In this document: positions 25,335 to 29,783 of the stretch, one piece after another
Layout: the number at the start of each line of letters is the position of its first letter
How positions within the stretch are numbered: position 1 is the stretch's first letter
IMG/VR virus record: IMGVR_UViG_3300021424_000170
Location: 1 to 29,783 of that record
DNA length: 29,783 nucleotides
Direction: 5' to 3' (one strand)
DNA from: a virus
Translations under genes and position numbers: made by a program
The notes under the pieces: generated by a model
The model's database searches: none
Told to the model about the DNA's origin: nothing
What the model saw: the letters and a program-made list of their open reading frames with translations, nothing else

Positions 25335-25448
25335 TCAAACTTCTCCTTGAATAAAGTTAGCGACGTTGTGAAGTACGGTGCCTGTAGTATAACGTACAGA
25401 GGGCACAGTAAGGAAGGCAATCAGGAACAGAATCGAGAGGAGTTTCAT
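25335..25448 (-). CDS. 37-residue membrane or exported peptide
   Basis: Begins MKLLSILFLIAFLTVPSVRY: a short basic start and a hydrophobic stretch of about 15 residues, which would be a signal peptide or single membrane span. A polar tail of about 20 residues ends FIQGEV. It is translationally linked to the 32-residue gene by TGACATG. The leader is CA-rich (AACACTCAATCA) without Shine-Dalgarno. Such tiny phage membrane peptides often act on the host envelope or membrane enzymes, but no specific role is visible. Confidence 0.6.
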   Translation of the reverse strand: MKLLSILFLIAFLTVPSVRYTTGTVLHNVANFIQGEV

Positions 25449-25480
25449 TGATTGAGTGTTGTGGGTTTTGTTAGAGCGTT

Positions 25481-25675
25481 TCAAGAATCTGTCTTGGTGA
25501 TGGTGTAAGTCAGCATGTCAGGGTAGTATTCTTCAACCTCTGCAATCAGTTCCTCATCAGATAGACTGGAGAAACTTTCTTCGAGTTGATCGCCTACCAT
25601 ACGCATCAAATCTTTGGTGGACATGTTCTCAAGGATGCGGTCGATGTATGCTTCGAGAAGTTCTTGACGGTTCAT
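25481..25675 (-). CDS. 64-residue acidic helical protein
   Basis: Starts at ATG 25675 with a CA-rich leader (ACAACAAAACC) and no Shine-Dalgarno. It reads NRQELLEAYIDRILENMSTK, then a stretch rich in Asp, Glu and Ser (SSLSDEELIAEVEEYYPDML). Nearly all of it should be helical. I recall similar short RQEL.EAY...I...M....L acidic proteins in T4-like cyanophage early regions, without known function. A small acidic protein expressed early could bind a host protein or mimic DNA; this is speculation. Confidence 0.75.
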   Translation of the reverse strand: MNRQELLEAYIDRILENMSTKDLMRMVGDQLEESFSSLSDEELIAEVEEYYPDMLTYTITKTDS

Positions 25676-25706
25676 GGTTTTGTTGTTAGTTAGAGTGAAG
25701 AAAAGT

Positions 25707-25904
25707 TCAGTTCAGAATGATACGATAGTCGATGGATTTGATACACCATCCTGTAGCACATGTGATCTCTTCAATGAGATCATCTTCATCTACTGCTTCC
25801 CAAATCATACCGATAGTTTCGTCGGTAATGTTAGAGAATTGATGCTCGGGAAAGTCATCATCAGAATCAAAATCGAACTCGATTGCAGTAACTTGGAATT
25901 GCAT
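25707..25904 (-). CDS. 65-residue acidic hypothetical protein
   Basis: I take ATG 25904 (MQFQVTAIEFDFDSDDDFPE), which overlaps the preceding stop as TGATG. The TTG one codon earlier is less likely. The order is: a strand with FDFD, an Asp-rich loop, a helix (ITDETIGMIWEAVDEDDLIE), and a C-terminal CATGWCIKSIDYR that looks like a final strand with two Cys four residues apart. It resembles small conserved cyanophage proteins I recall only as hypothetical. It is co-transcribed with the 87-residue gene from cassette B. Confidence 0.75.
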   Translation of the reverse strand: MQFQVTAIEFDFDSDDDFPEHQFSNITDETIGMIWEAVDEDDLIEEITCATGWCIKSIDYRIILN

Positions 25905-26167
25905 CAAACTGCACCGTTGAGAGGATTACCGAACATAGCATAGTCTCGGTTATCACCAGTCAGGATGTAATCATGAGCAAGACGATCACGAATTGCAAGT
26001 GCTTTCTCAACACGATTGAGAAACTTTTTAGAGATTTGATCTACACCTTTCCAGGAAAGGATTTGCATACACCACTCTTCAGAAATGTTGCCATCGGGAG
26101 TTTCTACAGGATAGAATCCGACGAGCATTGTGCCATCCTTGGATTGTAGAGTAGGGAAGTCGATCAT
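25904..26167 (-). CDS. 87-residue hypothetical protein, first gene after promoter cassette B
   Basis: Starts MIDFPTLQSKDGTMLVGFYP at ATG 26167. The N-terminal half looks beta-rich (MLVGFYPVETPDG), the centre has SEEWCMQILSWKGVDQISKK, and a helix (FLNRVEKALAIRDRLAHDYI) follows before a polar end. No family recognised. The leader (AACTTCCCAAACC) lacks a Shine-Dalgarno. Cassette B lies 49 bases upstream, and the stop overlaps the next gene's start, so it heads a run of leftward genes. Confidence 0.75.
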   Translation of the reverse strand: MIDFPTLQSKDGTMLVGFYPVETPDGNISEEWCMQILSWKGVDQISKKFLNRVEKALAIRDRLAHDYILTGDNRDYAMFGNPLNGAV

Positions 26168-26215
26168 GGTTTGGGAAGTTAGGTGGTGGGAGGTCTGTCC
26201 CCCCTTGACTCCTTT

Positions 26216-26281
26216 AGTATGGCACTGATCTGGTAGGAAGTCAACCCTTTTTTGATCAGTGTCGCTTATGAGTGAGATAAG
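26216..26281 (-). promoter_or_regulatory. Promoter/operator cassette B
   Basis: The minus strand has TTGACT (26239-26244), 17 bases, CATACT (26216-26221). Arms ACTGATC (26224-26230) and GATCAGT (26254-26260) form an inverted repeat around the -35 box; the first arm lies in the spacer. A CTTAT...ATAAG inverted repeat (26265-26281) follows upstream. Near-identical elements occur in cassettes A and C. An operator for a repressor or activator is the simplest reading. Confidence 0.7.
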
Positions 26282-26282
26282 G

Positions 26283-26420
26283 TTATTTAATGAGTTTTTG
26301 CTGTTCTACTTTTGCTTTTTCGTGATAGTATGCCTTGAACAGTTTGTCATCTCGTTGAATGAGAAAGGTTTGCCACAGAAGCATAGCAATGACACCGAGG
26401 AAGATGTAAGTCGTTTTCAT
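26283..26420 (-). CDS. 45-residue single-span membrane protein
   Basis: Starts MKTTYIFLGVIAMLLWQTFL at ATG 26420, seven bases after the stop of the preceding 87-residue gene. The frame continues upstream, but that overlaps the preceding gene and looks non-coding. Residues about 5-21 form one membrane span. The remainder is charged (IQRDDKLFKAYYHEKAKVEQ) and probably cytoplasmic. No family recognised. It ends just before cassette B and is the last gene of its run. Confidence 0.65.
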   Translation of the reverse strand: MKTTYIFLGVIAMLLWQTFLIQRDDKLFKAYYHEKAKVEQQKLIK

Positions 26421-26427
26421 AAGTTGA

Positions 26428-26691
26428 TCACCATTTGCCTTGTTGAATGAGAATCTTGCGAATCTCGGTGTAGATAAACGAACGCAATTTAGCGTCGGTA
26501 GTACAATCAAAAGCATGATAAAGACGAGTCAAATACTCTTGCTGTGTGACACATTTGATAGATCGAACAGAGGTCATTCCAAGGTCATTGAGTGTAGAAC
26601 CAGCAGAAACTTTGTTCCTACCGAAGTTGCCAGATACACGTCCAGATGTTCTTAGTTTAGGACGAATCTTGGAGAGATTTGAGTACATCAT
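26428..26691 (-). CDS. 87-residue basic hypothetical protein
   Basis: Begins MMYSNLSKIRPKLRTSGRVS; two adjacent ATGs (26691, 26688) are possible starts. The N-terminal 45 residues are basic, Ser/Gly-rich and probably flexible. The C-terminal half (TQQEYLTRLYHAFDCTTDAK, then SFIYTEIRKILIQQGKW) looks helical. The composition fits a nucleic-acid or nucleoprotein partner, but I recognise no family. It lies between the 52-residue gene and the 45-residue membrane gene, with a few bases between each, in the operon driven by cassette C. Confidence 0.68.
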   Translation of the reverse strand: MMYSNLSKIRPKLRTSGRVSGNFGRNKVSAGSTLNDLGMTSVRSIKCVTQQEYLTRLYHAFDCTTDAKLRSFIYTEIRKILIQQGKW

Positions 26692-26692
26692 C

Positions 26693-26851
26693 TTAGATCA
26701 CAGAAACGTTGATTTCTTTAATGTTAAGTCCACAGAGTTGATTATACACACGCTTGCTAATCGTATCGCAAGCATTTTTTAGTTTTGACCTTTCGTACCA
26801 AATTGTAATACAACCGTCGAAAGTTTCAACCTGAATCCTGATGTCTTTCAT
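26693..26851 (-). CDS. 52-residue hypothetical protein
   Basis: Starts at ATG 26851 (MKDIRIQVETFDGCITIWYE). The longer frame starts at a TTG (26893) and includes a stretch better explained by the 19-residue frame. It reads as two strands, then a helix (RSKLKNACDTISKRVYNQLC) and a final strand (NIKEINVSVI): a compact beta-beta-alpha-beta layout. It has three Cys. No family recognised. The ATG follows a TGA by one base (TGACATG), as at the 37/32-residue pair. Confidence 0.62.
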   Translation of the reverse strand: MKDIRIQVETFDGCITIWYERSKLKNACDTISKRVYNQLCGLNIKEINVSVI

Positions 26852-26852
26852 G

Positions 26853-26912
26853 TCAGTGATGGTGGAAGTAAAAACGAAGAACGATTGAAGCAATGAGAGT
26901 GAAGTGAATCAT
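26853..26912 (-). CDS. Candidate 19-residue hydrophobic micro-protein
   Basis: ATG 26912 overlaps the stop of the 146-residue gene (ATGA), and its TGA ends one base before the 52-residue gene's ATG. The peptide MIHFTLIASIVLRFYFHHH is hydrophobic with three terminal His. Coupling at both ends, and otherwise unexplained spacing, are the only support. It may be a membrane micro-protein or merely a coupling leader. Confidence 0.35.
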   Translation of the reverse strand: MIHFTLIASIVLRFYFHHH

Positions 26913-27349
26913 CGTGCGTAAAGATAACCACCAGACCAGTCAGCATGGACAAACAAATAATCACGATCTTTCATCAATCGCAGATCATAACGTACACCCT
27001 TTGCAGGTTGCTTCCATGATGCGGACTTGTACACTTCACCCGTCTTCTTGTCAACAAATGCATGTGCGGAGCGTTGTCCACCACCATCAACAAAGACAAT
27101 TTTGTGATACTTTTTACCAGAGATGATGTCATACCGAATAGGGCAAATGCCTGCCTTAAGTTTATCAGCAGCAGTTTCGTGGTACAGTACATCTTGATTC
27201 GTATCTTTGATCGCACGATAATGACCACGAATTGCATGGTCAATATAATTCTGACGCAGTGCATCAGTCAGCAACCAGCAATACTTGATGATGTTGAGTT
27301 GCACAGTATTTTGTGCATCGCGTTGCTGTTGATAGTCAGTGAAGGTCAT
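26909..27349 (-). CDS. 146-residue conserved-type cyanophage hypothetical protein
   Basis: Starts at ATG 27349, 22 bases after the -10 box of cassette C, with a Shine-Dalgarno-free leader (AAGACAAAACCC). An N-terminal helix (FTDYQQQRDAQNTVQLNIIK) precedes a core with KYHKIVFVDGGGQRSAHAFV, then DKKTGEVYKSASWKQPAKGVRY and a final HADWSGGYLYAR. I recall the VDKKTG.VYK.ASWK.PAK.VRY...L....ADW.GGYLY pattern from many phage proteins of unknown function. It could be a small enzyme or binding domain, but no catalytic signature is certain. Confidence 0.8.
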   Translation of the reverse strand: MTFTDYQQQRDAQNTVQLNIIKYCWLLTDALRQNYIDHAIRGHYRAIKDTNQDVLYHETAADKLKAGICPIRYDIISGKKYHKIVFVDGGGQRSAHAFVDKKTGEVYKSASWKQPAKGVRYDLRLMKDRDYLFVHADWSGGYLYAR

Positions 27350-27371
27350 GGGTTTTGTCTTGTATGATCAT

Positions 27372-27426
27372 AGTATGGCACTGATCTGGGCAGAAGTCAA
27401 CCCTTTTGAGATCAGTGTTGCTTATG
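27372..27426 (-). promoter_or_regulatory. Promoter/operator cassette C
   Basis: TTGACT (27395-27400), 17 bases, CATACT (27372-27377) on the minus strand. Arms ACTGATCT (27380-27387) and AGATCAGT (27409-27416) form an eight-base perfect inverted repeat around the -35 box, and GCTTATG follows at 27420-27426. The stretch AGATCAGTGCCATACT is shared exactly with the spacer and -10 of cassette B. It drives the 146-residue gene. Confidence 0.72.
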
Positions 27427-27466
27427 GGCACCATGAGGACCGATTAAGTATCCTCATGGCAACATG

Positions 27467-28699
27467 TCATCGAGTCATGGTAGAAATAGCAGGCACACCT
27501 TGCACAAAGATAGTATCAACAACACTCTGCAATCGTTTGGCAATAGCACTACCGTAGTTGGTGAATACTGGCACGATCACATTACCAAACTGTTTGCGAT
27601 AGAGATGACATGCACCTGCAGGAATCTTGCCTGTAGCAATATCCTGGGCATCATCTTTATCCATACGGATAACACGGCCGACGGTTTGTGCCATCTCGAT
27701 GATAGGCATCATCCGCAACATGATGCAGTGAGAGAGACCTGGGACGTTGATACCTTCGGACAGGATGCTATAGTGAAGCAGCACAAATCGCTTGGATTTG
27801 TCTTTGCCCCACTCTGTCAACGTGTCAAAGAACTTCTCACGATTGACCTTGGTTTTGTTAACATAAGCACCATGCTTGGATGTAATATGCAGGATGCCAT
27901 ATCCGCGTTCTTCGAGTTCTCTGAGAATGTCAGAGTTAGTGAGCATATTCCACATCACTTTTGTGCTAGGAGCAGCAACAAGCACCTTAGGATTGTCATG
28001 CTCGATAGTATCGAGAATGTCCACAATCATGTTGCGATCTGCTTCTGCTGCTGTTGCTTTGTTCCGCACAATGTCAACCTTGTAGGTGTCAACTTGCGGA
28101 GGAATGATACAACCAGTCTGAATGAGTTCTTGAGCACGAACGTTGTGAATCACATCACCATAGATACTAACGTTGTTCATACCGTTAGCATTAGGATTGG
28201 TATGATGTTTGGGAGTAGCAGTAAAGAAATACTTGCAATCTGCGGACAGAGATGTAGCGGCCGTTGCAATGAAATGTTTCTTTTGAGTAGAATTGTGTGC
28301 CTCGTCGAAATAAGCAACGTTGACATCTACACCAGAATCAACAACACGATGCAGAGAATGATAGGTGGTGAAGATGATGCGATTGGTGTCCGCATGTTCC
28401 GCAACCCATGCGGAAATGTTGTCGGGCCGAGTAGAAGAATAGTGATGAGTTTCACCACTATGAACGTGCATCACATTTGCATTGGTGATAAACTCAAGAA
28501 ACTCAGCAGAGAGTTGCTCAGCAAGCAGAATACGAGGAGCAACAACAACAGCAACATGACCAGGATTCTGCACAAAACGTTGCAGCAGATTCATGATCAT
28601 GCAAAGAGTTTTACCACCACCAGTAGGAATAACAATTTGACCGATCTTGTGCTGATTCATTGCATCAAGCACACGAGTTTGGTGGAGTCGCAACTTCAT
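27467..28699 (-). CDS. Superfamily II DEAH-box helicase (DNA repair/recombination type)
   Basis: 410 residues. Motifs in order: a Q-motif-like LRLHQTRVL (4-12), Walker A PTGGGKT (25-31), motif Ia VVAPRILLAEQL, DEAH (132-135), TAT (160-162), motif V SEGINVP (314-320) and motif VI QTVGRVIR (338-345). Both RecA-like domains are present and complete, so it should be an ATP-driven translocase or helicase of the Res/RecG/UvsW type. T4-like phages use UvsW to remodel forks and recombination intermediates; this protein is shorter and I do not claim orthology. The frame extends to TTG 28726, but that codon lies in the -10 box, so ATG 28699 is the start. The leader lacks a Shine-Dalgarno. Confidence 0.88.
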   Translation of the reverse strand: MKLRLHQTRVLDAMNQHKIGQIVIPTGGGKTLCMIMNLLQRFVQNPGHVAVVVAPRILLAEQLSAEFLEFITNANVMHVHSGETHHYSSTRPDNISAWVAEHADTNRIIFTTYHSLHRVVDSGVDVNVAYFDEAHNSTQKKHFIATAATSLSADCKYFFTATPKHHTNPNANGMNNVSIYGDVIHNVRAQELIQTGCIIPPQVDTYKVDIVRNKATAAEADRNMIVDILDTIEHDNPKVLVAAPSTKVMWNMLTNSDILRELEERGYGILHITSKHGAYVNKTKVNREKFFDTLTEWGKDKSKRFVLLHYSILSEGINVPGLSHCIMLRMMPIIEMAQTVGRVIRMDKDDAQDIATGKIPAGACHLYRKQFGNVIVPVFTNYGSAIAKRLQSVVDTIFVQGVPAISTMTR

Positions 28700-28722
28700 A
28701 GTGATTTGTTTGGTATGTGAGT

Positions 28723-28761
28723 ACAATAAAGGATCAGAGGTCGAAAGTCAACCCCTGATCC
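28723..28761 (-). promoter_or_regulatory. Promoter/operator cassette D for the helicase
   Basis: TTGACT (28746-28751), 17 bases, TATTGT (28723-28728). GGATCAG (28731-28737) and CTGATCC (28755-28761) form a seven-base inverted repeat around the -35 box. The half-site orientation is reversed relative to cassettes B and C, and the spacing is shorter. The -10 box is 24 bases before the helicase ATG. Confidence 0.68.
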
Positions 28762-28785
28762 CATTAGTATTTTTTATGGCAATGA

Positions 28786-28929
28786 TTAGGAGAACTTTAC
28801 GTTGACTCCAACTACTTTGGCAGTTGGGTTTCGTGCTAATGCTGTTCTCCTTGCATCTGCAGCATTGGCAGCATACACTTCCTCCTTGAAAGTGCGGCCA
28901 GCAACATACATTTCAACCAACCATGTCAT
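28786..28929 (-). CDS. 47-residue hypothetical protein
   Basis: Starts MTWLVEMYVAGRTFKEEVYA at ATG 28929, overlapping the preceding stop (ATGA), and ends VVGVNVKFS before TAA. The layout is strand, helix (AADARRTALARNP) and strand. I recall short cyanophage proteins of the form V.(V/M)Y.AG.T..E.V.A....AR..AL.R.P.A.VV, none with a known function. The product is too short for most gene callers, but the coupling and the family-like pattern support it. Confidence 0.72.
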   Translation of the reverse strand: MTWLVEMYVAGRTFKEEVYAANAADARRTALARNPTAKVVGVNVKFS

Positions 28930-29105
28930 GAGTTTTCACTATAATCGAATTGAATGGGTTTGTAGTCATAACCAAATCCCTGTTGTGATTTGATATTATT
29001 TTGTACTTGCTTTCGCAATTTTTTCTTTTGATGATCTTCCTTTTTCATTGCAACGAACTCTTCATGAGTGAGAAGAGGTTGTGGTTTCTGTTTTTTCTTG
29101 GACAT
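28926..29105 (-). CDS. 59-residue very basic hypothetical protein
   Basis: Starts MSKKKQKPQPLLTHEEFVAM at ATG 29105, with GGAG eight bases upstream. The frame runs further up from a TTG, but the site and composition favour this start. The middle is extremely Lys-rich and helical (KKEDHQKKKLRKQVQNNIKS) and the end is Tyr/Asp-rich (YDYKPIQFDYSENS). It probably binds nucleic acid or an acidic protein surface. The stop overlaps the 47-residue gene. Confidence 0.7.
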   Translation of the reverse strand: MSKKKQKPQPLLTHEEFVAMKKEDHQKKKLRKQVQNNIKSQQGFGYDYKPIQFDYSENS

Positions 29106-29160
29106 TTTAGTTACTCCGATTGGTTGGGCATAAGATTTGATACATTTTATAGATGACGCT

Positions 29161-29382
29161 CTAGGCATCAGTTTCCTCCATGTGATTGAGATATTCATCA
29201 CGGTGAAATCCAGAAACTCCCTCAACCATAGAAGTTTCAGTGGGTTTTACATAACGCACATTGTAAGGACTATTGAAGAACCTGCGGAAAGCAGTAACAA
29301 TAATAATAAATGCCGAAATAATACCAACCAAACCAAGGAAGGTAACAGCATCACCAGAGAATGAGTAAGTGTCAGGAGTCAT
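29161..29382 (-). CDS. 73-residue single-span membrane protein
   Basis: Starts at ATG 29382 (MTPDTYSFSGDAVTFLGLVG), seven bases after the 28-residue gene's stop. The upstream frame overlaps that gene and is less likely. One strong membrane span (about residues 14-34, including GLVGIISAFIIIVTAF) is followed by basic RRFF and a polar tail (YVKPTETSMVEGVSGFHRDE). This is an N-out/C-in topology by the positive-inside rule. Function unknown; it is part of a membrane-peptide pair. Confidence 0.7.
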   Translation of the reverse strand: MTPDTYSFSGDAVTFLGLVGIISAFIIIVTAFRRFFNSPYNVRYVKPTETSMVEGVSGFHRDEYLNHMEETDA

Positions 29383-29389
29383 GAGATGT

Positions 29390-29476
29390 TCAGCGGTAAA
29401 TGGCTTTGAAGAAGAAAATGATGCCACCTGTGAGTAGAATAAAGGTGGCAAGCAAAGATAGATTAACTATATTCAT
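29390..29476 (-). CDS. 28-residue single-span membrane peptide
   Basis: Reads MNIVNLSLLATFILLTGGII and then FFFKAIYR. Nearly the whole peptide is one membrane span with a basic end. The ATG overlaps the stop of the preceding gene (ATGA), which is the main evidence that it is translated. It could be a tiny subunit-like peptide acting on a membrane complex; I cannot match it to any photosystem or cytochrome small subunit. Confidence 0.55.
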   Translation of the reverse strand: MNIVNLSLLATFILLTGGIIFFFKAIYR

Positions 29477-29783
29477 GCTGCAGGAATCTCTACACTTTCA
29501 AGATAAGTTACATCGTGCCACTTGCAAGTATCGTAGCACAACCACTCTCCATCAGTGGTATAGAGATAGGCATACTCTTCTGCATCTTGAGTGAGATACT
29601 CAGTCATGTTGTTGTCATGACGAGGAGGACAATTCTCACCACGAGAAGAATAGTAGAGAGGACCAGATTCAGGCAGAGTTTCATTCTGCCAACCAGCATT
29701 TGTCCACAGAGCACTGATGTCACCACCATCAATCAACTCAGCAACTTTATCACGAGTGTTGAAATGTTCTTTGAGTTTGACAC
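29473..29783 (-). CDS. Hypothetical protein, partial at its N-terminus
   Basis: The frame is open to the right edge, so the true start lies beyond it; about 103 residues are visible. It starts KLKEHFNTRDKVAELIDGGD, then ALWTNAGWQNETLPESGPLYYS, a Cys/His-containing loop (RGENCPPRHDNN), and DGEWLCYDTCKWHDVTYLE near the end. It looks like a small soluble mixed fold with several aromatic residues. Not recognised. It is upstream of and coupled to the 28-residue membrane peptide. Confidence 0.7.
   Translation of the reverse strand, partial: VKLKEHFNTRDKVAELIDGGDISALWTNAGWQNETLPESGPLYYSSRGENCPPRHDNNMTEYLTQDAEEYAYLYTTDGEWLCYDTCKWHDVTYLESVEIPAA

Noticed and set aside
27464-28720. 418-codon open frame on the plus strand, exactly opposite the helicase gene
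   Set aside because: The opposite strand has all ordered helicase motifs and a promoter. The plus frame has His/Cys/Asn-rich composition with no motif, and is a by-product of codon choice.
28700-28726. Nine-residue N-terminal extension of the helicase from TTG 28726
   Set aside because: The codon lies in the -10 box of cassette D; ATG 28699 fits the usual short start before the Q motif.
1-29783. tRNA genes, CRISPR arrays, integrase or attachment sites
   Set aside because: I looked for cloverleaf-like segments, regular spaced repeats and recombinase motifs by eye and saw none.

Overview
The window looks like part of the genome of a T4-like cyanophage (a contractile-tailed phage of marine Synechococcus or Prochlorococcus). 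This rests on recognisable gp6 and gp25 baseplate-wedge proteins, a PAAR spike-tip protein, two very large modular virion proteins, T4-type late promoters (TATAAATA and the variant CTAAATA), and a second block of tiny tightly packed genes of the kind seen in cyanophage early regions. Every gene I can support is on the minus strand, so transcription runs from high to low coordinates. No tRNA, rRNA, CRISPR array, integrase or insertion sequence was seen.

Late structural block (about 1-24,170, AT-rich). In transcription order it holds: two small hypothetical proteins, an AbrB-like protein, a coiled-coil protein, a 1,629-residue virion protein, a PAAR tip protein, a 48-residue basic peptide, a 151-residue unknown, a 66-residue unknown, gp25, gp6, and an open-ended giant protein of at least 4,548 residues that runs off the left edge. 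The giant protein combines an N-terminal segment typical of cyanophage virion proteins, PGSGY-type glycine-rich repeats, a YHYH domain, an EF-hand-like loop, a propeller-like region, two LamG-like domains and large helical repeats. Together these genes probably build the baseplate, the spike tip and host-contacting fibres. Late-promoter motifs sit just upstream of the giant gene, gp25, the PAAR gene, the 1,629-residue gene and the small-gene cluster.

Boundary (about 23,985-25,060). This stretch holds GC-rich hairpins, two late-promoter motifs, a 58-residue gene, three TTTTCCACA 9-mers arranged as alternative hairpins, a 104-residue gene with a near-consensus sigma70 promoter, and an apparently divergent promoter pointing to the plus strand.

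Early-type block (about 24,200-29,783, higher GC). It contains about 17 small genes plus one 410-residue superfamily II helicase. Stop/start overlaps (ATGA, TGATG) are common, four or five products are single-span membrane peptides, and most first genes lack a Shine-Dalgarno sequence, having CA-rich leaders instead. Four promoters (24.9, 26.2, 27.4 and 28.7 kb) share a cassette: TTGAC(T/A), a 17-base spacer and a -10 box, accompanied by GATC-containing half-sites. This suggests one regulator acting on several operons.

The best leads for new biology are the repeated promoter/operator cassette, the TTTTCCACA repeats with competing hairpins, the glycine-rich extension of gp6, and the architecture of the giant protein. 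Family names come from reading motifs and remembered family patterns; no database search was possible.
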